Source: Pigoraptor vietnamica (taxonomy: Eukaryota; Opisthokonta; Filasterea). Taken from it: a DNA stretch of 25,263 bases. Position numbers and translations under genes: made by a program. Position 1 is the stretch's first letter. Each line of letters opens with the position of its first letter. The notes under the pieces were generated by a model. It was not told where the DNA came from, made no database searches, and saw nothing but the letters and a program-made list of their open reading frames with translations. The stretch is from positions 1 through 25,263 of the forward strand of contig CALSCQ010002076.1 in the NCBI GenBank assembly GCA_943704525.1, given 5' to 3'. Shown here in pieces: positions 1 to 9,800 of the stretch.

Positions 1-79
1 CCCCCCAAAATACACACACACATACACCACGCATACACGTACGCATACAGAGTAGACACAATATAGCAAGGGGTCCCAC
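1..79 (-). other. Probable start of intron 2 of the TTC5-like gene, CA/TG-rich
   Basis: The conserved TPR sequence ends at the His codon at 80-82 (GALNH). The next minus-strand bases are GTGGGA, a weak but usable donor. After it the frame stays open but encodes low-complexity residues unlike TTC5, from TG-rich simple sequence (CA-rich on the plus strand at 11-60). The acceptor is outside the window, so the intron is inferred from loss of family similarity. Confidence 0.5.
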
Positions 80-519
80 ATGGTTCAGGGCACCGGAGAA
101 GCAGTTGCGCGCGCCTTCGATGTCGCCCTTCTTCCAGAAGCACTCGCCCAGCGAATTCCACGCGTCAATGAACTTGGGGTCGAGCTTCACAGCACGCGAC
201 AGGGACTCCTCCGCCTCACGATCGTACTCAGGGAGCACGTTCAGAGCGCGGCCGCGAAGATAGTTGAGCACAGGGTTGGACCGGTGCGCATCTGCGCATA
301 GCAAACGGCTGAGTTGCGCGCATAACTTGCGAGCGGAGAAAACGCATTCAACGCACCTACGAGGGGATTGACAACTTCGAGGGCCTTCTTCAGCTCTGCA
401 GCGAGAATCGCGCCCTTCTTGGACGCCTGGGAGACATCCCTCTTTTCGAAAAAGTGGTCGCGCAAGTGGTACACTGCGTCAACAGCGGCCGTTGCACTCG
501 CGACATCCGCGGCAGCCAT
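80..519 (-). CDS. TTC5: TTC5/Strap-like tetratricopeptide repeat protein, first two exons (partial, runs off left edge)
   Basis: Exon 1 is 519 to 357 and exon 2 is 291 to 80; joined, they give 125 residues. The start at 519 has G at -3 and G at +4. Residues 15-30 ([16 protein letters not shown]) resemble the TTC5 N-terminal helix. Residues 64-125 contain [18 protein letters not shown], then a TPR with [17 protein letters not shown] and [19 protein letters not shown], closely matching the first repeat of animal TTC5. Only about the first quarter of a normal TTC5 is present; the remaining TPRs and C-terminal OB fold lie outside the window. In animals TTC5 is a p300/JMY cofactor and recognises nascent tubulin for tubulin mRNA decay; that role here is inference. 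Without splicing, exon 1 runs into a stop at 241-243 and the conserved TPR is in another frame, so the intron is needed. The family call is from remembered family sequence, not a search. Confidence 0.8.
292..356 (-). other. Intron 1 of the TTC5-like gene (65 nt)
   Basis: On the minus strand the donor is G|GTGCGT at 356 and the acceptor is TATGCGCAG|AT at 292. The length is 65 nt, not a multiple of three, and the phase is 1, creating a GAT (Asp55) codon across the junction. Removing it brings the N-terminal helix and the TPR into one frame, with the spacing expected for TTC5. The upstream part has a TTTTCTCC tract and there is a TTTGC stretch just before the acceptor. Confidence 0.75.
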
Positions 520-685
520 TTCCCCTACAAGCAACGCAAGGACAGCAGCGCTATAACAGGCAGGAAAGCAAGGCAGAGTGAAGCGCAGAGGACAGACAAA
601 GTGCCGGTGGTTTGTGCGAGCCAACGTTTTCCTTCTGCTGGCGATGTTCATCAAGCCAATTGTACCTTGCACATTCCATCCACAC

Positions 686-702
686 GTAACACCGGTTGTT
701 AC
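686..702. repeat. Inverted repeat GTAACA-CCGGT-TGTTAC
   Basis: Two perfect 6-base arms (686-691 and 697-702) flank CCGGT. It lies about 170 bases upstream of the TTC5-like start. Its core ACCGGTT is close to the Grainyhead/CP2 site AACCGGTT, which may be coincidence. Confidence 0.35.
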
Positions 703-709
703 GCAGTTC

Positions 710-737
710 AAAAAAAAAAACAGATTGATGATTTATG
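710..737 (-). terminator. Possible polyadenylation signal for the ODAD3 gene
   Basis: On the minus strand a CATAAA hexamer (737-732), a known variant of AATAAA, lies about 120 bases after the ODAD3 stop codon. It is followed 11 bases later by a run of 11 U (720-710). This spacing suits a hexamer plus a downstream U-rich element, although the cleavage site cannot be placed. Confidence 0.35.
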
Positions 738-858
738 GACCGACGACGACGGTGGCCGACGGCTCCAACAAAAAAACGCCGCGCGCGCGCAGAGAAGACG
801 ACAAGGCACGCAATACGCATCGGCACGCACAGCCGCCGGGAATGCAGGACGGCGTCCC

Positions 859-2514
859 TCACTTTCCCTTTGGCGCCGCGGGAGGCGCCTGCGCACCGCC
901 GCCGCCGCCACCGCCACCGCCCGGCTGTCGCTTGGGTTTCTTGCCCTTGCGGCGCTTGTCCTGGTGGTGGTGAACAATCTGGTACGCCTGCTTCTTCATC
1001 GCATCGCGGTCCTGGAGCTCGTCCTCGCCGACGTTGTCGTCGTCCGAGGACGAGAAGAGCAGCTCGGCCGTCGCGCCGGTCGCCTCCAACAGCCGGTCGG
1101 GCAGCTTGATGCGGACGTTGTGCTCTGGGAGCGAAATGGGGGGCGGGTGGCGCGCCGGGTCGGCCGTCATCTGGCCCTCGCGCTCGTCGATCTTGGCGAG
1201 GATCTTCAGGAGACGCGTCTCGATCAGCGCGAGCGCGTCGCCCATGTTCTCTTCCGTGACCGTCGGCATGGCCTGCTCGCCCTCGACCTGGCCGATCTTG
1301 TTCGCGAGGTGCTGCACGCCGGCCTTCGCGTTCACAATGACGCGGCTCACGCGCAAGAGGCTTTCGCCCTTCTTGTCGCGACGCTCCGTCGCCTCGCGCA
1401 CGCGACGCTCGAGCTCGTCGACCAGCTGCCGCCCGCCCGACTGCACCTCCCCGGAGTACTTGAGCTCGTTCAGCTGGGCCAGGAGCGCGTTCTTCTCCTC
1501 GGTCAGGCGCACAATAGCGACCTCGTTGTCCTCCTGAAGCTTCGCGAGGTGCGTCTGCGTGTTGCCCTGCGTCATGAACTTGTCGATCACCTCCGTCATC
1601 TCCGAGATGCCCGTCGCCTCCTTGATCTTGCGGAAGGCCTCCTCGTACGTCGTCAGCTTCTTCTCCTGTTCCTCGTCAGGCACCTTGACCGCGTTGCCGG
1701 CGGCGCCTTCGTCCTCGCCCTCGACGACCTGCAACCGCTGCTGTCGCTTCTCCATCTTCTCGGTCGACTCGAGAACGCTTCGCACCATCTCCTTACGCTC
1801 CTTAAGCTCCCGCTCGCGCGCCTTGCGCTCCTCCGCCAAAAACTGCTCGAAATTGTGCAGCTCGAACCGCGTCACCTCCTTCGCGTGCTGCGCGTCCCGC
1901 GACACGACCTGCAGCGCCTCCAATTCCTTCGCCTTCGCCCGAATCGCCGCCTCGAGCATAGCGAGCTGATTGTCGTACGTCAGGCGCTCCTCCTGCAGCC
2001 GCTGCTGGATCGCCTCGTACGTCTTGCGGATGCTCTGCGCCTCGCTGTACTTGATGAGCGCCTTCTCGAGCCGATTTTCGAGACCGCGTATCCGCGCGAG
2101 TTGCGGCGACTCCTCCTCCGTCTTCTTCAGGCTCTTCTCCTCCCTCTCTAAGTCCTCAAGGCGGTCTTCGAGCTGCTGCGACTCTTCCTCCTTCGACGTG
2201 ATGATGTCGCTGAGCTCGTCGGCGCGCTTTCGCAACGTGTTGACCTTGTACTCGAGCTTGCCGATGGGATCGCTCCCAAACGACGCCTCGTCGCTGCCAC
2301 CGCGAATGTCCCCCTTCGTAATCTTCGAAATGCGCTGCCGAAGGTCCTTGTTGGCCGCGCGAAGGGCGGCGATTTCGTCGCGATTCGCCTTGATGGTCCA
2401 TTGCGAATTTTCGTAATACGCCTTCCGGTCTCCCTCCAGCAGCGCAAACCGCCGCTTCAAGTTCTCGAGCTCATCTTCCGGGTTGCCGGACGACGCCGAC
2501 ACGGCCGCAGCCAT
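859..2514 (-). CDS. ODAD3: Outer dynein arm docking complex subunit 3 (ODAD3/CCDC151/ODA10 family)
   Basis: This is a single open frame of 551 residues (human ODAD3 is about 595). Residues 25-42 read LLEGDRKAYYENSQWTIK, the N-terminal hallmark of CCDC151. Further family matches in order are GLENRLEKALIKYSEAQ (144-160), LEALQVVSRDAQHAKE (198-213), the LAEERKARERELKERKE basic coil (226-242), KIKEATG (296-302), FMTQGNTQTHLAKLQ (313-327), LNELKYSGE (348-356) and LPEHNVRIKLP (462-472). Most of residues 14-455 are predicted coiled coil. In animals ODAD3 helps to attach outer dynein arms to doublet microtubules; the Chlamydomonas relative is ODA10. The start has A at -3 and G at +4. The C-terminus carries an acidic stretch (SSSDDDNVGEDEL, 488-500), then KRRKGKKPKR and nine glycines. 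An X-box lies upstream at 2868-2881. No intron is needed. Family assignment is from recognised motifs. Confidence 0.92.
   Translation of the reverse strand: MAAAVSASSGNPEDELENLKRRFALLEGDRKAYYENSQWTIKANRDEIAALRAANKDLRQRISKITKGDIRGGSDEASFGSDPIGKLEYKVNTLRKRADELSDIITSKEEESQQLEDRLEDLEREEKSLKKTEEESPQLARIRGLENRLEKALIKYSEAQSIRKTYEAIQQRLQEERLTYDNQLAMLEAAIRAKAKELEALQVVSRDAQHAKEVTRFELHNFEQFLAEERKARERELKERKEMVRSVLESTEKMEKRQQRLQVVEGEDEGAAGNAVKVPDEEQEKKLTTYEEAFRKIKEATGISEMTEVIDKFMTQGNTQTHLAKLQEDNEVAIVRLTEEKNALLAQLNELKYSGEVQSGGRQLVDELERRVREATERRDKKGESLLRVSRVIVNAKAGVQHLANKIGQVEGEQAMPTVTEENMGDALALIETRLLKILAKIDEREGQMTADPARHPPPISLPEHNVRIKLPDRLLEATGATAELLFSSSDDDNVGEDELQDRDAMKKQAYQIVHHHQDKRRKGKKPKRQPGGGGGGGGGAQAPPAAPKGK
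895..921 (-). repeat. GGN codon repeat encoding nine glycines near the ODAD3 C-terminus
   Basis: Nine consecutive glycine codons encode residues 532-540, close to the end of the protein. The tract follows a basic segment and precedes AQAPPAAPKGK. Such trinucleotide tracts vary in length by slippage; the tail is probably disordered. Confidence 0.9.
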
Positions 2515-2642
2515 AGTGCGAGCACGCTCGTTCAGGCGATTCGCCCGCCTGCCGGTCGCGTCCCGCTCAAACCCTCTCTAAAAAGACCGAGCCAACGGGT
2601 GGCTCCCAAACAGTTGACACACACACGGCAAGATACAGACCC

Positions 2643-2658
2643 TGTGAGTGAGTGAGTG

Positions 2659-2692
<34 letters not shown>
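2643..2692 (+). repeat. Microsatellite: GAGT repeats running into a (GT)n tract
   Basis: About four GAGT units (2646-2661) are followed by an uninterrupted GT run of about 13 units (2666-2692). On the coding strand of ODAD3 it reads (AC)n, 130-180 bases upstream of the start codon. Confidence 0.95.
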
Positions 2693-2715
2693 CGCCACGC
2701 TTTTTTGCGCCGAGA

Positions 2716-2930
2716 CGTCACTGCGTTTCTTTACGAGGTTGAATGGTGTTGGTGGTTGTGTGGTCATTTGCCGAGTTGCTACTCTCTTCTGATCACATGG
2801 CCAGTTAGATTGCGTCTCCCAGCAATATTCAGTCAAAATTCATCAAAACTCTCAAATTAACATTATCGTTGCCATGGTGATCTGACCTGCTAATTACGTC
2901 ACGGTGGCGTATGGATGCTGTTTGCGTCAC
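2716..2930 (+). promoter_or_regulatory. Cluster of three CGTCAC (CRE-like) motifs
   Basis: CGTCAC occurs at 2716-2721, 2897-2902 and 2925-2930, all in the same orientation, within the contexts GACGTCAC, TTACGTCAC and TTGCGTCAC. The first contains the palindrome GACGTC, and all resemble ATF/CREB (bZIP) sites. They flank the X-box, upstream of ODAD3. Function is inferred from the motif only. Confidence 0.35.
2868..2881 (-). promoter_or_regulatory. X-box (RFX-factor binding site) upstream of ODAD3
   Basis: The minus strand reads ATCACCATGGCAAC, which fits the RTHNYYWTRRNRAC X-box consensus at every position. It lies about 355 bases upstream of the ODAD3 start codon, on the same strand as the gene. 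RFX factors drive ciliary genes through X-boxes in animals, so motif and gene agree. Binding has not been shown, and a 5' UTR intron would change its distance from the transcription start. Confidence 0.55.
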
Positions 2931-3265
2931 TACATATATGGAGTGCTTGTCGCCTGAAGTGCGAGTGTATTTGCAAAACTTACGCGTGCAACGAGAAAAA
3001 AAAGAAGCGAAAACGAAAAAAGTAAAAACGTAGGAAATGCCGCTTGCGTTTTTGCGAGCTTAACGCGGTACGCAGACGACCCGGCCCGTTTGGGTTACGG
3101 GAGCGTCTCACACACAATGCCTCGACACAAGAGTCGAGTGTCCAGTTTACGGAATTCACACACACAGCGCGCACAGCACAACACACCAAGAAGAAATGTT
3201 CAATGTCAGCGGAACGTCAGACTAGACGTCCGATGTCACAGAGAAGAGAAAGAGAGAGAAGCGCT

Positions 3266-3862
3266 TCAAGCCTCCGACTCGTTCGGGCCCTCAGCACCGC
3301 CCTCCTCAGGTTCGAGGTTGTGCAGCGGCGGCATCTGGAGCATGGCCGGCTGAGGCTGGGCGCCGGGCGGCGCGTCGACCGGAAGAGCAGGGCCAACGCG
3401 GACGCTGCTGGGCGGAAGGAGACCGAGAGCTGCGAGGGACGGCAGGCGGCGCGGGGCCGTCGAAGCCTGTCCGTTCGGAGGCGGAATCGGGAGGCGCTGA
3501 AGCGGGGGAAGGACCATCGCGGGCGGCGCCGGCTGGATCGCCTCGCTCGGGAGGTGACGGCGCTTGGCCTGCCAGTTGACCACGTCGGCGCGAGGGCCGC
3601 GCTGCTGAGCCTTGGGCGACGTCGAGCCCTGTCCGAGTGCAATGGGCGCGACAATCGGGGCCTGGCGGGGCAGCGGCGGCGCCGCGATCTGCTGGATGGC
3701 CGGCTGCATGGGCGAGGCGCCAATGTCCGGCATGTTGAGGAACGGATCCGGGTTGTTGCGCATGGCGACCATCGCGGGCGGGCGCGTCCACGGCTGGCTG
3801 GCGTCCTTCGGGAAGTCCGTCGGCATCGGCATGATCTTCTTGGTCGGCTTCGGGCGGAACCG
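3266..3862 (-). other. Proline-rich cytoplasmic tail of the giant protein
   Basis: About 198 residues, rich in Pro, Ala and Gln, with APPLPRQAP, VLPPLQRLPIPPP and LPVDAPPGAQPQP, and an acidic end (EPEEGGAEGPNESEA). There is one DPF (in NNPDPFLNM), a motif that can bind the AP-2 appendage. No PPxY, NPxY or kinase-like segment is seen. It is probably disordered and may bind SH3 or similar domains; that is inference. Confidence 0.75.
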
Positions 3863-6800
3863 CAGGTACACGAGCACCGCGACCGTCACAATCACGACAA
3901 AGAGCGAGGCCGGCAGCGCGTAGTAGAGGACAGGAACAGACTCCGGGTTGCCAAAGTTGCCCGAGATCGGCGACGTCGTTTCGGAGCTCGCCAGCGAAGA
4001 GTTGTCCGGGTTCTTGAGCAGGCCGTTGATGAACGTGGCCGTCAGGACGCCCGCACGCGGCGGCAGGGACCCAATCACGTCGAGGATAGTGATCTTCAGC
4101 GTGTTGCTCGCGGTCCACTCGCCGACGTAGCTGTTGCCGAGCGCCTGCGAGAACCGAATCAGCTGGTCGATGTTGGCCTTCGTCGCCACCGGCGGCTTGT
4201 TGGTCGGAATGTCAAACACGAACGTAATGACGTCGCCGGGGCTGTAGTAGTCATCGCCCTGGTCGGGGTCCGAAGCGTAGAACGCGATGACCTTCGGCGC
4301 AGGCGAACGCGTAACGTCCGACACGGGCGACGTCGTCGTGATGGTACGAGCGCGCGGGATGAAGTTCGTCAGCGCACTCGCCGAGAGGCCGGCGAGGTAT
4401 GCCTTCGCGGCGCGCGTCGTCGCGGTTGAGTTGCTCGACGTCACGTAGAACACCATCGTCGCGTATCCGTTGTCCTTGGTCCGCACGAGCACAATGTTCG
4501 CTGTCGTCGTGTTGAGCGTCGTCGAGAGGTTCGAGAGGACCTCGCGCTCGATCGGCAGAGAATACTGCCCGTACTGCACGTTGAGGTCAAGCTGGATATA
4601 GTCGGAAAGCGCGACGTCGTTCGAGAGGTCCGCCGACGTCCCGTTGCCTGTGCCGGCAAAGTTATTCAGGAGCCCGCTCTGGATGGCTGACGGGTTGATG
4701 GTGAGCGCCGTGACGACGTCCGCAGAGCTTCCGAGGGTCTGGCCGGTCGAGTCGAGGATGATGATCTCGAGCTCGTTCGCGGCAAGAGAGTCGCCCGTGC
4801 TGTTCGTGTCACGCACGTACAGACGACCGACGAGGTTTGCCCCGTACTTGGACGTGTCCAGCGGCGGGCACGGCGTGCCATCCGAGCTCTTGAAGCGCGC
4901 GACAAAGTTCGCGCCGAGAGTCTCGGGCTTGTCGAACAGCTTCGCGACCATCTCCTTGGGAATGACGTCGCAATGCTTGAAGTTGACAGGACCGTTAAAG
5001 GCGACAGTGACCACCGACCCGCGCGGAAGGGCCTTGCCAGTGTCCGACGAGTCTGCCTGCTCCTTGTTGATGACGAAGTCCGTAATCTTCGGCAGCGCCG
5101 TTCCCCAGTTGCCAGTCCACTGCGGCGAGAGGGCCTCCGAGGCGCGCGACGTCAGCGCCGCGTTGCGCAGGTTGCCAGACGCGCGGACCTGCAGGCGAAC
5201 GGTAGCGTCGAGCAGCGCGAGAGCGTTGGGGATCGGATGAATGCCCTGCGTGATCGCGATCACAAGCGTGGCGCCGGCGTCGGACCACGTGCCCACATAG
5301 TCCGCGCTCGCGAGAATGCCCGGCATCACGAACACGCGGTCAATGTCGCGCTTCGTGTCAACAAACGGCTGGCTCGTCGGCTCGTTGAACTTCACCGTGA
5401 TCGTGTCGCCGATGCCAAACTCCGAGTCGCGGTTGTTGGGATCCGCCGCAATTACGCTCGCAATGTAAGGTCCGAGGATTTCAACCGACACCTCAATCTT
5501 GGCCGACGCGCAGAGCACCGGCATGCCGAGGTCACAGATCGTGTACGAGATCGTTGCAAGGCCGATGAAGCCCGACGCAGGCGCCGTGTACATAATGGCA
5601 GAACGCACAGCGCCCGAGGCGGCGTCCGTCACGTTGACAATGGTGAGCGTGCCGGGCGGCAAGGGGTCGTCGACCCGCGTGCTCATGTAGTCAATGTTGT
5701 TGTCCACGTCCGTGGCCTTCGGCAGGACGTCGAACGTCTGGCTGGCGTTCGCGAGAAGTCTGATGCCGGTGAGCGAAGAGGCGAGCGGCGCGTCGTTGAC
5801 AGAGTTGACCGTCATGAAGATCTTGGCCTGCGCGCACGCCCCGTTCGAGTCGCACACGCGGTAGCTGAAGGAGACCGAGCCCCACCAGTTGAGCGCGGGC
5901 GTGAAGCGGATGATGCCGTTGAGAGAGTTGAGAGACAACGTCGCGTTCGGCAGCGACCGCTCGACGAGCGAGATGGTCATCTTGCGCTTGTCGCGGTTGT
6001 CGTCAATGTCGTTGACGTAATCCTTGGCAAAGATGAGGTACTCGACGTCCTCGTCCGTCGACACCGTAATGTCCTCCGGAACGGGTGGGTAGTTGACGAA
6101 CGTTACGTTGATGCCCACCTTCGCCAGTGCGCACGCGCCCTCAAGGTCGCAGATGCGGTACGTCACAGAGTCCAGGCCGTAGTAGTACTGATCCGGAACG
6201 TAGAGCAGCACACCGGTCGCAGGGTCGATCGAAACGACACCGTAAGTCGTCGACTTGAAGACAGACAGAAGATCCCCCGTGAGCGTGTCCTCCACGTCGC
6301 TGACGAGCGGAAGCAGCGGCACCGTGATGTTCGTGTCGCGCTTGAGCGAGACGTTCAGTGCGCGGGCAACCGGCGGGTCGTTGATGGGATCGACGACCAG
6401 CGTAAACGCCGACGACACGCACCCGCTCGAGCTGCAACCCTCGTAACTGACCACCTCGCGGCCATTGAAGTTGTGCGCCGGGACGTAGTGAACGATGCCC
6501 GTGGTTTTGTCGAACGTGAGGACACCGTGAGCCGTCGAGTTGAGCAGGTTGACGTTGGCTGGCGTCATCACATCGTCCGGATCGTACACGTGGGTCATCA
6601 TGTCAAAGTCGACGAACGTGTCCTCGTCGAGGCGAACGCTGAACGCAGACGGCCGCGGGAGGTCATCCACCGACGTGATTGTGACCGAAATCGTCGCCTG
6701 CGCGCACGCCGAGTCCGCGTCGCACACCTTGTAAACGAACGAGTCCGAGCCAAAGTAATCGGCGCCGGGCGTGTACGTGGCAACCATCGTGACAATGTTG

Positions 6801-9800
6801 ATCGTCGCAGTGCCGTTCTTGGGCTGCGTCACAATCGACAGCAACGTGCCATCGAGAATGGTCTCGACGTCGGCGACGAGGCCGCCGAAGTCCACCGTCA
6901 CCGGCGTATCCTCCAGGGTCGTCAGGCTGGCGCTTTGCGCCGTCGGCACGTCGTTCACAGAGGCAATGCTCAGAGTCACAGTCGCCGTCGCGCAGAGCAC
7001 CGGCGTGCCAAGGTCGCACACAGTGTACTGGAGCGAGTCGGGCCCGAAGTAGTTGGCCGCCGATGCGTAGCGAACCGTTCCGTTCGTCGCAAGCGACGCC
7101 GAGCCGTGCGTGGGTGCCTTCGAGATTGTGATCTGCGCGCCCGTGAGCGTGTCCTCCTTGTCAAACACAAGCGGAAGAAGGTGGAACCAGACAGGCGTGT
7201 CCTCGCTCGTCGCCACGCTCAGGTCGGCGGCGGTCGGCCCGTCGTTGACCGTGTTGACCGTAACGTCGATCGGCAGCGTGAGGCACGAGAACAGATCGCA
7301 GACAGTCACAACGAACGAGTCCGCGCCGAAATAGTCGGCCGTAGGCGTGTACGTGACAACGCCGCCCGCAACAGTGGCCGCGCCATGCGAGGCCGCCGTC
7401 GTGACCGTGACGTTCGCCGTGTCGAGCACGTTGTCGTAGTCGAACACGTTGGCGAAGACAGGAATGTCGAACGACGTGTCCTCGTCGAGCGTGATGTGGT
7501 CCCACTGCCACGTGTTCTTCTTCATCGGCGGGTCGTTGACGGCCACAAGCGAGAGGATGGACGTGACGACGTTGGACGCCGCCATGCTCAGATCCTTCAC
7601 AACGAGCGTAATGACGCGCGCCGTGACGTTGGGGTTGTGGTCGACAATCGTGTAGCGAATGTTCTGCAACACAGTCTCCCACTCCGCAATAGTCGCGACA
7701 CCCGTCAAAGTGAGCGTGCCCGTCGCGTTGTTTCCGCTAATCTTGTTCGAGATGCCCGCGGGAACGTACAGGCTCTCCTGGCCGGCGCTCAGGATAGTCG
7801 TCAGAGTGACCGTTGCCGTCGCCATCTTCGTGTCGTCCGTGTCCGTGATGCGCACCTCGGGGAACACGAGGGCAGACGAGCGCTCGACGACAAACGTGTT
7901 GTAGGTGGTGGCCGTCGTCGCATCCGCAAAGAGCTTGGGCGCGTCGTTGACCAGCACAATCGCGATCGTCGAGTAGAGGCGAATGCTGACGGCAGAGCCG
8001 TCCGAAACGTCGACCGAGAGGACACGGTTCGCGGGGTTCGGCTCGTCGGCAGTGTTCAGGTACCGGACGGTGCGCAGCACCGTCTCGAAGTCGGACGCGG
8101 GCGCCGAGCCAGTGATCGTGAGAGTGCCGCTGGCGTACGAAGCCGTCAGCGACGTTCCAGACGCGTCGGCCGAGAGGCTCTCGAGGGCGCCGTCCGGCGG
8201 CGACGAGACGAACGTCACCGTCACCGAGGCGAGCAGAGGCGAGTCCACGTCCACAATGGTGGCCGCGGCATCGACAATCGCCACCGCCGCGCCTTCCTCC
8301 GTGAACGAGGTCGAGTAGTTGCGGCCCGACGGCGTGCCGTTCAGGTCCACGATCGGCGCGTCGTTCACAGCCTGGAACGTGATGATGACCTCGGCGTAGT
8401 CGCTCGTCGCAGCGCCGTCGTTGACCGCAATGCGCACGTCGCGGGGCGAAGTGTTCGGGTTGCCCGGCTTCGCGTTAGCATTCGAGTAAGTCACTGTCTT
8501 CAGCACCTTCACAAAGTTGGCGACAGAGTCGGGTCCAGTGAGCGTGAGGCGGCCGTTGGCGTAAGCCTTCGTGATCGACGTGCCCGTGACCACAGCGTCA
8601 AGCACCTCCGCGGCGCCGTCCGGCATCGCCTGAAGTTCGGCGTAAGCGCTGGCCATCTGTGCGTTGTCCGAGTCATCGATGGCGAGGTTGTTCGTCGCGA
8701 GGGTGAGAACTCCGCCCTCCACGTAAGTGAGCGCAAGGTCGCGCGACACGGACGTGCTGTTGAGCGTGAGCACCGGCACGTCGTTGACGTACTGGATGGT
8801 CACGCTGCAGTAGGCAGTGACGGAGTGGAACGTCCCGTCGTAGACGACGAACGACACCGTGCGCTGGCCCGGGGTCGCGGGCTCGTCGGCAACGTTCTCG
8901 TAGACGACCAGCTTGAGCGCCGCTTCGTAATCGGCGACCGTCGCCGCACCCGAGAGTGTCAGCGTCCACGACGCACCAGTGTAGCTCGACGTAATGCCCG
9001 TGGGAAGTGTCCCAGCGACGACAAGACGCTCGTTCGCGCCGTCCTTGGCGTTCGTAATCTTCACGACTGCACTCTGCTGCATGAAGTTGCCAGTGTCCGC
9101 GTCGCGGAGAGAGAGATCCGTACCGAGCACCACCGAGGGGCCCTCCTCGACGAAAGTCACAGAGGCGTTCACGTTGCTGCCGTTGAGGCGCAAGACCGGC
9201 GCGTTGTCGTTCAGCAGCGTGAGCGCGACCGTCCGCGTCAGCGCGGCCGTCGAGAACTTGCCGTCAAACACCTGGAAGACGACGTCGCGGCTGCCCGGCT
9301 CCGGTTCCGCGGCGTCGTTGATGTACTGCGCCGACCGCAGGACCTTCTGGTAGTTCGAGTACGTGTCCGCGCCAATCAGCGAGAGAACGCGAGTCGTGGC
9401 GTCGTACGACGCGGCGATCGCCGTCCCGCTCACGTCGGCAAGGATGCGCTGCGACGCAGCGTCGAGGGAGCTGGTCACAATCGAAATGTTCGCCGAAGCC
9501 ATCAGGAAAGTGCCCTCCGGGTCCGTGTCCGTCAGCGTCAGGCCCGAGTTCGCAAGCGCGACAGCGGGGCCGTTCTCGATGTACGTCACGGACAGCACAC
9601 CGAGCGTGAGCACCGGCGCGTAGGCGTTGATCTGCGTGACCTTGAGGGACGCAGTGACGACAGACTGGTCGGCATCGTCGCTGACCGTGAACGTGAGGTT
9701 GCGCACGCCGGCCGAGGGGACAACCATCGTCGTCTTGTACTGGAACGACTTGACGAGGTTGACAAAGTCAGAAGTCGTCGTGCTCGCCGCAGGCACAAAG

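Larger units (their letters stand above)
520..858. other. Intergenic spacer: ODAD3 3' end and TTC5-like promoter/5' UTR
   Basis: These 339 bases hold no gene that I can support. They must contain the 3' UTR of the ODAD3 gene and the promoter and 5' UTR of the TTC5-like gene, both read right to left. Visible elements are a CATAAA hexamer followed by a U-run (710-737), a CCAAT pentamer at 656-660 about 140 bases upstream of the TTC5 start, a near-palindrome at 686-702 and a short GC alternation at 780-789. A TTGCTTGTAG acceptor-like string just before the TTC5 start (minus strand) could mean a 5' UTR intron; I cannot confirm it. Confidence 0.6.
2515..3265. other. Intergenic spacer: giant-gene 3' region and ODAD3 promoter/5' UTR
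   Basis: No coding region is supported in these 751 bases. The right part must include the 3' UTR of the giant gene; I see no AATAAA on the minus strand, only T-rich sequence at 2995-3030. The middle (about 2820-2945) is much more AT-rich than the rest of the window and carries the X-box, two of the three CGTCAC motifs and a CATATATG at 2933-2940 that could act as a TATA-like element. The left part has a GT microsatellite and would be ODAD3 5' UTR or proximal promoter. Confidence 0.7.

Noticed and set aside
80-301. Plus-strand 73-codon open frame at the left edge
   Set aside because: The minus strand here encodes a clear TPR of the TTC5 type; the plus frame shows no family resemblance.
241-711. 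A 156-residue minus-strand protein read straight through
   Set aside because: Its first 64 residues are upstream of the likely start, and its end after residue 118 is intron and then a wrong frame; the spliced TTC5-like model explains the conserved parts.
454-2151. Plus-strand open frame of 565 codons opposite ODAD3
   Set aside because: It is antisense to a well-conserved coiled-coil gene in the same codon register, and the product is low-complexity Leu/Arg-rich sequence.
3121-3138. Stem-loop CTCGAC-ACAAGA-GTCGAG downstream of the giant gene
   Set aside because: Only a 6-base stem, it does not fit the histone 3' stem-loop consensus, and eukaryotic mRNA genes do not need such a terminator.
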